NCBI GenBank assembly: GCA_036339295.1
Contig: JAYZBK010000079.1
Location: forward strand, 1-64,000
Source: GCA-002862325 sp036339295
Lineage (GTDB): Bacteria; Planctomycetota; Phycisphaerae; Phycisphaerales; SM1A02
Reading direction: 5' to 3'
DNA length: 64,000 nt
Below the pieces are notes generated by a model. That model worked only from the letters and a program-made list of their open reading frames with translations, searched no databases and was not told the DNA's origin. The position numbers were made by a program, and so were the translations under genes. Shown one piece after another: positions 7,014 to 15,755 of this stretch; position 1 is the stretch's first letter, and each line of letters starts with the position of its first letter.

Positions 7014-8273
7014 ATGAGGACGATCACCCTTCGTCGAGTCGCCGTCACCGGACTCGGCGCCATCACCGACCTCGGCAGCGACGTCGCCTCCACCTGGGAG
7101 GGCATGCTGTCGGGCCGCTCCGGCATCGGACCCATCACGGCGTTCGAACAGGACGACGAGTGGACCGTGCGTTTCGCCGGCGAAGTCGACGATCTCGACT
7201 CGTCGCACTGCGTCGACGTCCGCGAGGCCAAGCGGATGGACCGGGCATGCCTCCTCGGCCTCGTGGCGGCGGAGGAAGCGGCCAAGGACTCGGGCATCGA
7301 CTTCCAGACCGGCGACCACTCCCGGCGCGGCGTCGCCATCGGGTCCGGCGTCGGCGGGATCATCACGATCGAGGTCGGGCTGGAGAAGCTCCTGAAGACC
7401 GGCCCGCGGAAGATCAACCCCTTCACCGTGCCGAAGCTCATGGTGAACGCCTGTGCGGGCAACGTCTCGATCCGTCACTGCCTCCGCGGAACCAACATCG
7501 CGACTGCGACCGCGTGCGCAAGCGGCGGCCATTCAATCGGCGCCGCCTTCCATTCGATCCAACGCGGCGATGCCGACGTGATGCTGGCCGGCGGCACCGA
7601 GGCCGCGGTGAGTCGCCTCTGCATCGGCGCCTTCGCCGCCATGAAGGCCCTCTCGACCCGGAACGACGATCCGACCGCCGCCTCGCGGCCGTTCGACCGC
7701 GACCGCGACGGATTCGTCCTGGCCGAAGGGGCGTCGGTCCTGGTCCTCGAGGACCTGGAGCACGCCAAGGCCCGGGGCGCGACGATCCACGCCGAGGTGG
7801 TCGGATTCGCATCCAGCGGCGACGCCCATCACCTCGCGGCGCCGGACGAGGAGGGCGTCGGTGCCCGGAGCGCGATGGCCCACGCCCTCAGGGACGCCGA
7901 GCTCGAAGCCGACCAGATCGGCTACATCAACGCCCACGGAACCTCGACCCCGCTCGGGGACTCCGCGGAGGTGCGTGCGGTGAAGGCCGTCTTCGGCGAC
8001 CACGCCGACCGGCTCGCGATGAGCAGCACCAAGTCGATGACCGGGCATGCCCTCGGAGCCGCTGGCGGCCTCGAGAGCGTCGCCGTCGTCAAGGCCCTCG
8101 CCACGGGGACCCTCCCCCCGACGATCAACCTCGAGTCGCCCGACGAGGGCTTCGACCTCGACTTCGTCGCGAACGAGGCCCAGGAGCGACCGATCGACTA
8201 CGCGATCAACAACTCCTTCGGCTTCGGCGGCCACAACGTCAGCCTCGTCTTCAAGCGATACACCGGCGACTGA
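7014..8273 (+). CDS. fabF: 3-oxoacyl-ACP synthase II (KAS II)
   Basis: 419 residues. Elongating condensing enzyme. Cys nucleophile in ATACASGGHSIG, His in NAHGTSTPLGD and His in KSMTGHALGAAGG; NNSFGFGGHN near the C-terminus is the family end motif. The ATG at 7014 (MRTITLRRVAVTGLG) is chosen; an earlier in-frame ATG adds 15 unrelated residues. Last gene of the cluster. Confidence 0.97.
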   Translation: MRTITLRRVAVTGLGAITDLGSDVASTWEGMLSGRSGIGPITAFEQDDEWTVRFAGEVDDLDSSHCVDVREAKRMDRACLLGLVAAEEAAKDSGIDFQTGDHSRRGVAIGSGVGGIITIEVGLEKLLKTGPRKINPFTVPKLMVNACAGNVSIRHCLRGTNIATATACASGGHSIGAAFHSIQRGDADVMLAGGTEAAVSRLCIGAFAAMKALSTRNDDPTAASRPFDRDRDGFVLAEGASVLVLEDLEHAKARGATIHAEVVGFASSGDAHHLAAPDEEGVGARSAMAHALRDAELEADQIGYINAHGTSTPLGDSAEVRAVKAVFGDHADRLAMSSTKSMTGHALGAAGGLESVAVVKALATGTLPPTINLESPDEGFDLDFVANEAQERPIDYAINNSFGFGGHNVSLVFKRYTGD

Positions 8274-8353
8274 TCGCCTCCGGCGGTCCCGGAAGCCGAT
8301 CCGATTCCCGGACTCGCCTTCCCTGCGACGGCTGCCCCCCGGTGTGCTCCAAG

Positions 8354-8448
8354 CACCCCAATCCCCCATTCCCGTGAACGACCCGGGCCGTCCGGGGATC
8401 TTCCTGTGGTCCGAACACCCCATTCCCGGTCGATCCCGGGCCATCCGG
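8354..8448 (+). repeat. Imperfect direct repeat in the fabF-SpoA gap
   Basis: A unit CACCCC..ATTCCCG..CCCGGGCC.TCCGG occurs at 8354-8395 and again at 8416-8448 (9 nt shorter inside). Each contains a CCCGGG palindrome. The core CGATTCCCG recurs near 8302 and 8500. The function is not known; the whole gap 8274-8530 has no supportable gene. Confidence 0.5.
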
Positions 8449-8530
8449 AGCCTCCCCAGTGAACCAGGGGCGGCCAGGAAGCCGATGTAGGGGAGAGACC
8501 CGATTCCCGCACCTCGACGGCCGGACCGAC

Positions 8531-8797
8531 ATGCCCGACGATCTCGATGCCATCCTCTCCCTCGAAGTCCCGCTGATCGTGGAGGTCGCGAGCCGCAAGA
8601 TGTCGCTCGCCGAGGCGGTGAACCTCGTCCACGGGGCGATCATCGAATTCCCCCAGTCGAGCGAGGGGGACCTCCGGGTCCTCGTGAACAACAAGCCCGT
8701 GGGATCGGGGCTGGCCGTGAAGGTCGGCGAGAACTTCGGCGTCAAGATCTCGCGGATCGGCGACGTCACGACCCGGGTCCAGGCCCTCACGGCCTGA
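8531..8797 (+). CDS. FliN-like SpoA-domain protein
   Basis: 88 residues. The sequence from residue 5 on matches the C-terminal SpoA domain of FliN/YscQ: short strands around VPLIVEVASRKMSLAEAV, LRVLVNNKPVGSG and ENFGVKISRIGD, where FliN has vNgk.ia.Ge and .nfgvRi..i. FliN forms the flagellar switch C-ring and type III sorting platform. No flagellar or secretion gene is nearby, so the partner is unknown. Start ATG 8531 fits the domain; an earlier ATG would add 24 unrelated residues. Confidence 0.75.
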   Translation: MPDDLDAILSLEVPLIVEVASRKMSLAEAVNLVHGAIIEFPQSSEGDLRVLVNNKPVGSGLAVKVGENFGVKISRIGDVTTRVQALTA

Positions 8798-8801
8798 GAC
8801 C

Positions 8802-8817
8802 GCGGCGACTTCGCCGC
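8802..8817 (+). terminator. Hairpin between convergent genes
   Basis: GCGGCGA (8802-8808) and TCGCCGC (8811-8817), a perfect 7-bp stem just after the stop of the SpoA gene and before the 3' end of the minus-strand membrane-protein gene; usable from either side. Confidence 0.5.
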
Positions 8818-8846
8818 CTGCCCCCCGACCGTCATCCACTCGAGCG

Positions 8847-9659
8847 TCAGTCGCGATTCGACATCGCGGCGATGTAGTAGACGAGCTTCAGCGCCTCGAA
8901 GTAGATCCAGGCGATCGTCACGATGAGGCCGAAGGCGACGTACCACTCGGTCTCCTTCGGGGCGTTGCTCGCGACCAGCTCGTCCGCCTGCCGGAAGTCG
9001 ACGATCAGCCACAACGACGCCAGGATGAGGATCGCACCCGTCACCCCGAGGCCGATCCACGGGGCGCTGCCCCCGCCGAAGGCGTTGCCGAGGTTGAAGA
9101 GCATGGTGTCGATGCCGAAGAAGCTGAGCACGAACGACAGAAGTGCGGCCACGATCACGCCGAGCGTCGCCACCGAGAGCACCTTCTGGAACATCGCGCC
9201 GCCCTTGAGGATGCCGGCCCGATAGAGGAAGAGCATGGAGCCCAGGCAGCCGATCGTCACGACGAACGCCTGGAGGGCGACCCCTCCCGCCGCCGCGATC
9301 CCCTGCTGGGCGAGGATCCCGTCCAGCATCACGGCGAAGCCGCCGAGGAACAGGCCCTGCACGATCGAGTAGGCGAAGCCGAGGTTCCTGGCCCTCGTGG
9401 CACTGCCGCGAATGAAGAAGATCGCCCCGAGTCCCACGACGAGGCTCAGGATCATCAGCGGGAACATGAGCCAGGGGTTCGCCTTCACCAGCGCGTATCC
9501 GCCGGCTCCGGCCACGGTCATCGCCATCGCGAGGAACCCGGTCTTGTTCACGATCCCGGAGATGCTGGCGGTCTCGGTGGCGGCGGTGTCGTTCCACCAG
9601 TCGCCGCCGCGCAGCGTGTTCTCGTTGAGAATGGGATTGCTCGTCTGCAGCGTGCTCAC
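8847..9659 (-). CDS. Bax inhibitor-1/YccA-type membrane protein
   Basis: 270 residues with a start GTG at 9659 preceded by GGAGA. The N-terminus (STLQTSNPILNENTL) is that of the bacterial Bax-inhibitor-1-like family seen in actinobacteria and planctomycetes, which begins with NP.L. About seven hydrophobic segments follow, and the last (VAFGLIVTIAWIYFEALKLVYYI) contains the family's IY.E.L.L. Relatives are pH-sensitive calcium leak channels; the role here is unproven. A start 66 nt further upstream lacks a ribosome site and adds a Pro/Arg-rich stretch. Confidence 0.85.
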   Translation of the reverse strand: MSTLQTSNPILNENTLRGGDWWNDTAATETASISGIVNKTGFLAMAMTVAGAGGYALVKANPWLMFPLMILSLVVGLGAIFFIRGSATRARNLGFAYSIVQGLFLGGFAVMLDGILAQQGIAAAGGVALQAFVVTIGCLGSMLFLYRAGILKGGAMFQKVLSVATLGVIVAALLSFVLSFFGIDTMLFNLGNAFGGGSAPWIGLGVTGAILILASLWLIVDFRQADELVASNAPKETEWYVAFGLIVTIAWIYFEALKLVYYIAAMSNRD

Positions 9660-9758
9660 GTCGGTTCGTCTCCACGAGGATCGAGGGATCGGCGGTTCGG
9701 GTCCCGCCCGCCGAAAGGGTAGCACCCACCGCGAGCGTCGGCTCCCGGCGGCCCGCCG

Positions 9759-11243
9759 CTAGAGCAATTCGGCGGCGATCGAGGCCAGTTCGCTCCGCTC
9801 GGTGCGGTCCAGGGTCACGTGGCCGGCGATCGGATGGGCCTTCATGCTCTCGATGACGTGGCTCAGGCCGTTGCTCGAGGCGTCGAGGTACGGGCTGTCG
9901 ATCTGGCCGATGTCGCCGCACAGCACGATCTTGGTGCCTTCGCCGACGCGGCTGACGATCGTCCGCACCTCGTGCGGGGAGAGGTTCTGGGCCTCGTCGA
10001 CGATGATGAACTGGTGGGGGATGGAACGGCCGCGGATGTAGGTGATCGGCTCGAGGACGACCCGTCCGGTGGCCAAGAGCTGATCGAGTCTCTGCTCGGC
10101 GCTCCGGCTGTCGGCGTCGTTGAACTGGCTTCCCCGGGTGGAGAGCAGGTAGGCGAGGTTGTCGAAGATCGGCTGCATCCACATCGCGAGCTTCTCGTCC
10201 TTGTCGCCGGGCAGGTAGCCGATGTCCCGACCGAGCGGCATGATCGGCCGGGCGGTCAGCATCTTGTCGTACCGCTCCTCCTTGATCGTCTTCTGCAGCC
10301 CGGCCGCGAGGGCGAGGAGGGTCTTCCCCGATCCCGCGGGACCGATCATCGTCAGGAGCTTGACGTCGTCGTCCAGCAGGAGGTCGAGCGCCATCTTCTG
10401 CTGGAGGTTCCTCGCCATCACTCCCTGCACCGGCTTGCGGGGACCGGTCACGGGAATCACGTGTCCGGTGTCCGCCAGCAGCCGGGCGAGACCGGTGTGC
10501 GACTGGTCGCCCTCGTCGACCAGCATCACGAACTGGTTCGGCAGGACGACCGGGTTCTCGATCACCGTCCCGTCCGGCGTCGTCGCGGCGTGCATCTCGA
10601 GCCGGCTGGCATGCACCTGCCGCTCGTCGTAGAGATCGTCGATCACCTCGCCGGGCACGACCATCTGGATCCAGCCCGTGTGCAGCCAGTCGGCGTCGAC
10701 CCGGTCGTGCGCGAAGTCCTCGGCGGGAATGTCGAGGGCGTCGCACTTCACCCGGGCGTTGATGTCCTTGGAGATGAAGATCGTGTGCAGGCCGGCCTCG
10801 TGAAGCTCGTGGGCGACCCCGAGGATGCGGTTGTCCGCGATGTCGAGGTCGAGGGAGAACGCCCGGTCACGGTCGCACCGATGGATGCGGACCGATCCGC
10901 CGTGGTCGTTCCACGGAACCCCCTCGAAGAGGCGGCCCTTGGACCGGAGATCGTCCAGGGCGCGGATGACCTGCCGGGAGTTGCGGCCGGTCTCGTCGTT
11001 GTTCTTCTTGAAGCGGTCGAGCTCCTCGATCACCGTGAGTGGAATGACCACCTCGTGCTCGGCGAACTTGAAGATAGAACTCGGATTGTGGAGCAGCACG
11101 TTCGTGTCGAGGACGAAGTGCTTCCGGTCCTTCTCGCTGACGACGGACTTCTCGTTCGCCGGAGTGGAACCTGGTTCGGTCGGGGTGGATGCGGTCGTGA
11201 CGACGTGGGAATCGACCGGTCGGGTCAAGGCGAGGACCTCCAT
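9759..11243 (-). CDS. PIN-domain plus PhoH-type ATPase
   Basis: 494 residues. A PIN ribonuclease domain (residues about 42-170; acidic D46 in VLDTNVLLHNP, E in IEELDRFK, D in DIADNRI) is followed by a linker and a PhoH ATPase domain with Walker A GPAGSGKT (301-308) and Walker B IIVDEAQN. This is the PhoH2/YlaK architecture, thought to be an ATP-driven RNA helicase-nuclease. ATG 11243 is the first Met that does not run into shadow sequence; no ribosome site is evident. Divergent from the Nif3 gene. Confidence 0.93.
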   Translation of the reverse strand: MEVLALTRPVDSHVVTTASTPTEPGSTPANEKSVVSEKDRKHFVLDTNVLLHNPSSIFKFAEHEVVIPLTVIEELDRFKKNNDETGRNSRQVIRALDDLRSKGRLFEGVPWNDHGGSVRIHRCDRDRAFSLDLDIADNRILGVAHELHEAGLHTIFISKDINARVKCDALDIPAEDFAHDRVDADWLHTGWIQMVVPGEVIDDLYDERQVHASRLEMHAATTPDGTVIENPVVLPNQFVMLVDEGDQSHTGLARLLADTGHVIPVTGPRKPVQGVMARNLQQKMALDLLLDDDVKLLTMIGPAGSGKTLLALAAGLQKTIKEERYDKMLTARPIMPLGRDIGYLPGDKDEKLAMWMQPIFDNLAYLLSTRGSQFNDADSRSAEQRLDQLLATGRVVLEPITYIRGRSIPHQFIIVDEAQNLSPHEVRTIVSRVGEGTKIVLCGDIGQIDSPYLDASSNGLSHVIESMKAHPIAGHVTLDRTERSELASIAAELL

Positions 11244-11389
11244 GCGGGCGCCGAGCGGGTCGGAGGGGATGGGCACCGGATCCGTCCGGGCCACCCTCCC
11301 CGCCCAAGGGAGACTAGTCGCGGGATCTCGAAATGTCCCGGCGGAATCGTGAAGTTCCGGTGGTCCGGGATCGGACCGGGAGATGCCGG

Positions 11390-11395
11390 TACCGT
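11390..11395 (+). promoter_or_regulatory. -10 element for leaderless Nif3 gene
   Basis: GGTACCGT with TACCGT at 11390-11395, ending 7 nt before the ATG at 11403. Confidence 0.4.
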
Positions 11396-11402
11396 GGTCG
11401 GC

Positions 11403-12530
11403 ATGACGACCCGGCCGACGGTGGACGCCCTGACCCGCACCCTGGACGAGATGCTCCCCGAGCGCCTGGCCGAGCCCTGGGACAACACGGGCCTCCTTGT
11501 CGGCGTTCGTGCCGAGCCGGTGGAGAAGGTCCTCCTCTGCATCGACCTCACCTCGGCGGTCGTCGAGGAAGCGCTGGAAAGAGGGTGCGATGCGGTCGTC
11601 GCCTACCACCCGCCGATCTTCGAACCGCTCAAGTCGCTCACCGACGATCGACCCGGAGGCGGCGACCTGCTGGCCCTCGCCCGTGCCGGCGTCGCGGTCC
11701 ATTCGCCCCACACCTCGGCCGATGCCGCGATTGGCGGCGTGAACGACTGGCTTCTCGACCGCCTCGGCGCGACCTCGGGACGCGCCATGCACCCGGCCTC
11801 GAGCCTCCCGGGATCCGAGCGGTTCAAGATCGTCACCTTCACGCCGAAGGGCACGGAGGCGGCGGTTCGTTCGGCGGCCGCCTCCGCCGGAGCCGGGCGC
11901 ATCGGCGACTACGACCACTGCAGCACGGAGATGCCGGTGACCGGCCGCTTCCGAGGCGGTCCGGGGACCTCCCCGGTCATCGGACGCCCGGGTCGACACG
12001 AAGCGGTGGAGGAGATCCGCCTCGAACTGGTCTGCGGTTCGAACGAACTCGGCGACGCCCTCGACGCCGTTCGTCGAGCCCATCCGTACGAGGAACCGCC
12101 GATCGAGATCCACGAGCTCTCGGCCCGTCCCGATCCCCGGGTCGGCACCGGTCGCGTCGCGACCCTCGACCCCGGAGCCACCACGATGGAACTGGTGGAA
12201 CGGCTCCGGACCGGCCTCTCCGGTGGACGCTTCGCCGTGCACGACCCCCCACCTCGACGACGCCATCGGCTCGTCGGCGTCTGCGCCGGAAGCGGCGGCA
12301 GCCTGCTGCAGGACGCGATCGATCGCGGATGCACGGTCTTCGTGACCGGCGAGCTGAAGCACCATGACGTCCTCGCCGCCGCCGCGGCGGGCTGCTCGGT
12401 GATCCTCGCGGGTCACACCAACACCGAGCGAGGCTGGCTGAAGGTGCTTCGCCGACGACTCCTGAAGGCCCTTCCCGGCCTCGAGGTCGAAGTGTCGCGC
12501 CGCGACCGGGATCCCCTGCGGCACGCCTGA
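11403..12530 (+). CDS. Nif3-like dinuclear metal centre protein
   Basis: 375 residues, the long (YqfO-like) form: the Nif3 fold split by an inserted PII/CutA-like domain (about residues 130-240). The N-terminal part has EPWDNTGLLVG and AYHPPIFEPLK (metal-binding His), the end has GELKHHDVLAA and GHTNTER (second metal site). The family is annotated as GTP cyclohydrolase I type 2 homologue but its reaction is uncertain. Its stop abuts the 3' end of the opposite-strand RND gene with no base between them. Confidence 0.92.
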   Translation: MTTRPTVDALTRTLDEMLPERLAEPWDNTGLLVGVRAEPVEKVLLCIDLTSAVVEEALERGCDAVVAYHPPIFEPLKSLTDDRPGGGDLLALARAGVAVHSPHTSADAAIGGVNDWLLDRLGATSGRAMHPASSLPGSERFKIVTFTPKGTEAAVRSAAASAGAGRIGDYDHCSTEMPVTGRFRGGPGTSPVIGRPGRHEAVEEIRLELVCGSNELGDALDAVRRAHPYEEPPIEIHELSARPDPRVGTGRVATLDPGATTMELVERLRTGLSGGRFAVHDPPPRRRHRLVGVCAGSGGSLLQDAIDRGCTVFVTGELKHHDVLAAAAAGCSVILAGHTNTERGWLKVLRRRLLKALPGLEVEVSRRDRDPLRHA

Positions 12531-15500
12531 TCAGGTGGCCGGGGGCGGCGTCCGCGAACTCCGCTCCTCGCGGGTCGTCCCGAACCAGAGCCAGTGGAAG
12601 AGGCCCACGAGGTCGTCCGCGATCACGAGGATCGCGGGAAGCAGGAGCAGCGTGAGGAAGGTGGCGCTCGCGAGTCCCCAGGTGATCGAGATCGCCATCG
12701 GGACCAGGAAGCGTGCCTGGAAGCTCGGCTCGAGCATCAGCGGGGTCAACCCGAGGATCGTGGTGGTGGTCGTCAGGACGATCGGACGGAGTCGCCGCTT
12801 CCCGGCTTCCACCAGCGACCGCTCGAGCGACAGGCCCGAGGCACGATTCAGGTTGAAGAACTCGACGAGGATCAGGGAGTTGTTCACCACGACGCCCGCG
12901 AGCGCCACCACCCCGATGAGGCTCAGGAAGGTCAGCTGGAAGCCGAGGATCCAGTGCCCCCAGACGACGCCGATGAGCGAGAACGGGATCGCCAGCATCA
13001 CCGCGAACGGCTGCAGGTAGCTTCCGAAGAGCCAGGCGAGGATCACGTAGATCATGATGCAGGCGGCGCCCATCGCGACCGGAAGCGAACTGAACGCGTC
13101 GTAGACGTCCTGCTGCCGACCGCCGGTCTCGATCAGGACGCCGGGATTCCGTTCACGCAGGAGATCGAGCCCCGGCGCCATCGCCGAGACCACCGACTCC
13201 GGACTGGTGAACGCGTCCACCTCCGCCGTCACGCTCACCGCCCGGCGTCGATCGATCCGGCGGATCGACGAGCTCGCCTCGGCCTCCTCGATGGTCGCGA
13301 TCTCGCGAAACGGGATCGCCCGACCGTCGCGGGCGATCACCCACATGTCCTCGACCCCACCGAGCGACCGTCGATTCTCCTCGTCGAAGACGACCCGGAC
13401 GTCGATGTCCTCGCGGTCCGCGCTGTAGACGTGGGCCTCGAGTCCGTACACCGCGCCGCGCACCTGCCGGGCCACCTCCCGCACGTCGATGCCGAGCGAG
13501 GCGGCGGAGGAGATCAACGCGATCCGGAGCTCGCGGGCCCCCGGTTCGTCGTCGTCCGCGATGTCGTAGACGCCCTCGAAGCCGGCGAGCAGGTCCTTCA
13601 GCCCCTCGACCGCCAGGTCGACCTGGGGAGCGTCGTCGCCGGTGATCTCGAAGGTGATCGCCGCCCCGCCGGGACCCCCGTCGATCTCCCGCCAGGAGAC
13701 CCGCTCGACCTCGGAGAGGTCGCCGGCCGCGGTCCGGATCGCGTCGATCACCTCGGGGCTGGGCCGATCCCGATCCTCGATGGGCGAGAGCTCGAAGAAG
13801 ATCTGGGCGATCGAACTCGCCGCCGGATCCGCGAGCCCCGTGTTGATGTCGAAGCTCTGCCCGACCGACAGGCTCGTGTAGACGACCTCGGGCTGGAGGC
13901 GGGCGGCGTCCTCGATCCTCCGCGCGACCCGTCTCGTCGACTCGAGTTCGGTGCCTGCGGGCATGCGCAGATCCACGACGACGTTCTCGGCGTCGTCGAC
14001 GGGAAGGAAGACGAACTCCACCCGTCCGCCGCTCACCATCCCCAGCGAGATCGCGAGGACCGCGAGGGCGATGGACGTCGCCACCCATCGGAACCGGACG
14101 CTGAGGGCCGCGAGTCGACCGTAGGACTCGGTCAGGGGCGCCACGATCCGCTCGTCGCGCCAGGCCGAGAATCGGTCCGCCAGCGCGAAGAGGCCTCGAC
14201 TGCCGCTCGATCGGATCCCGCGAAGGGCGTGGACCATGTGCGAGGGCAGGATGATCATCGACTCGACGAGGCTGATGAGGAGTGCGCAGAAGACGACGAT
14301 CGGGAGCGCACCGAGGAGCTTCCCCATGTTGCCCTTGAGGAAGACGAGGGGCATGAACGCGACGATCGTCGTCAGGACCGTGCCGACCACGGGCCAGAAC
14401 ACCTGCTCGCCGCCACGCGTCGCCGCGTCGACCTGTTCCTCGCCTCGCTGCCCGCGGGCGGCGATGTTCTCCGCCACCACGATCGCGTCGTCGGTGAGCA
14501 TGCCGAGCGTGACCAGCAGCCCGAACATCGTGAGCAGGTTGAGCGTCACGCCGAGCGCATTCATCACCAGCAGCGTTCCGCAGATGGCGGTGAACAGGCC
14601 GACCATGACCCAGAACGCGACCCGCAGGTTCAGGACCAGGAGCAGTGCGATGAACACGAGCGCCGCGCCCTGGAGCGCGTTGCGGGTCAGGAGCTCGAGC
14701 CGCCCCTGGATGAACCGGGAGAGGTCGTTGTGGACGACGAGTTCCGCGGGGAGCGGCTCCGGGCAGTCGCGACCGAGTCGGTACGCCTCCCATCGATCGT
14801 CCTGCAGCCAGCTCGACCAGATCGGGCCGGGAAACGCCTCGCCTCGCCGTCCCGCCGCGTAGGCGTAGGCCATGGAGGCGATGCGGACCGCGTCCTGGCT
14901 CCCGGTCTTGTAGATCGTGATGCTCGCGGCGGGCTGGCCGACGAACCGCTCCTCCACCGGGACGTCGACGAATCCATCCTCGAGCCGGGCGAGATCCTGG
15001 ACCCGGATCGCCTCCCCGCCCGGCAGCGCCCGGACGACGATCTCGCCGACCGCCTCCGCCCGCTCCTCGACGCCCATGGTCCGGATGCTGACGTTCCCTC
15101 CACGCCCCCGGACCGTGCCGCTCGGCAGCTCGAGCATCCACGCCCGGATCGCGTCGGCGACCTCGGTGATCGGGATCCCGTACTCCACGAGCCGATCGGG
15201 ATCGACCTCGATCCGGATCTCGTAGTCGCGCAGCCCGGAGACCTGCTGGGAGCCCATGCCGGGAAGGGAGTCGAGGTCGTCCGCGATCCGGCGCAGGCCT
15301 CGCTTGAGGGTCCGCTCGTCGGTGTCGCCGAACAGGGTCACGATCACCACCGGGAGATTCGGCTCGAACTCGAGCACCCGGATCTTCTCGGCCTCGTCCG
15401 GCAGGTCGGAGAGCCGCTCGATCGCCCGCTCGACGTCCGAGACCCCCTCCGCGACGTCGGTGCCCTCCTGGAACTTCACGACGACGACGCCGGTGCCCTC

Positions 15501-15755
15501 GCTCACCGTGGTCTCGATCCGCTTCACGTCCTCGACGGTGCCGATGGCATCCTCGACCTTGCGGGCCATCGACTCCTCGAGCTCCCGGGCGGTGGCGCCG
15601 GGATACACGAGCTCGACGCGGGCGGCCTCGGGATCGATCTCCGGGAAGAACTCGCGGCGCAGGCTCAGCCCCGACCAGATGCCTCCGACGATGAGCACCA
15701 TCATCAGCAGGTTGGCCGGAACCGGGTTTCGTGCGCCGAACGAGGGGAAGCTCAC
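12531..15755 (-). CDS. RND-family efflux pump permease
   Basis: 1074 residues, 12 TM segments in the RND 1+5+1+5 pattern with two large periplasmic loops. The N-terminus SFGARNPVPANLLMMVLIVGG is typical of the AcrB/HAE group. The proton-relay pair Asp-Asp in TM4 is present (GMLTDDAIVVAENI), but the TM10 lysine of AcrB (AKNAIL) is replaced (VVVNNSLILVEF), as in a subgroup of marine RND pumps. It forms an operon with the adaptor gene upstream (ATGA overlap at 15752-15755). No outer-membrane channel gene is nearby. Substrate unknown. Confidence 0.95.
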   Translation of the reverse strand: MSFPSFGARNPVPANLLMMVLIVGGIWSGLSLRREFFPEIDPEAARVELVYPGATARELEESMARKVEDAIGTVEDVKRIETTVSEGTGVVVVKFQEGTDVAEGVSDVERAIERLSDLPDEAEKIRVLEFEPNLPVVIVTLFGDTDERTLKRGLRRIADDLDSLPGMGSQQVSGLRDYEIRIEVDPDRLVEYGIPITEVADAIRAWMLELPSGTVRGRGGNVSIRTMGVEERAEAVGEIVVRALPGGEAIRVQDLARLEDGFVDVPVEERFVGQPAASITIYKTGSQDAVRIASMAYAYAAGRRGEAFPGPIWSSWLQDDRWEAYRLGRDCPEPLPAELVVHNDLSRFIQGRLELLTRNALQGAALVFIALLLVLNLRVAFWVMVGLFTAICGTLLVMNALGVTLNLLTMFGLLVTLGMLTDDAIVVAENIAARGQRGEEQVDAATRGGEQVFWPVVGTVLTTIVAFMPLVFLKGNMGKLLGALPIVVFCALLISLVESMIILPSHMVHALRGIRSSGSRGLFALADRFSAWRDERIVAPLTESYGRLAALSVRFRWVATSIALAVLAISLGMVSGGRVEFVFLPVDDAENVVVDLRMPAGTELESTRRVARRIEDAARLQPEVVYTSLSVGQSFDINTGLADPAASSIAQIFFELSPIEDRDRPSPEVIDAIRTAAGDLSEVERVSWREIDGGPGGAAITFEITGDDAPQVDLAVEGLKDLLAGFEGVYDIADDDEPGARELRIALISSAASLGIDVREVARQVRGAVYGLEAHVYSADREDIDVRVVFDEENRRSLGGVEDMWVIARDGRAIPFREIATIEEAEASSSIRRIDRRRAVSVTAEVDAFTSPESVVSAMAPGLDLLRERNPGVLIETGGRQQDVYDAFSSLPVAMGAACIMIYVILAWLFGSYLQPFAVMLAIPFSLIGVVWGHWILGFQLTFLSLIGVVALAGVVVNNSLILVEFFNLNRASGLSLERSLVEAGKRRLRPIVLTTTTTILGLTPLMLEPSFQARFLVPMAISITWGLASATFLTLLLLPAILVIADDLVGLFHWLWFGTTREERSSRTPPPAT

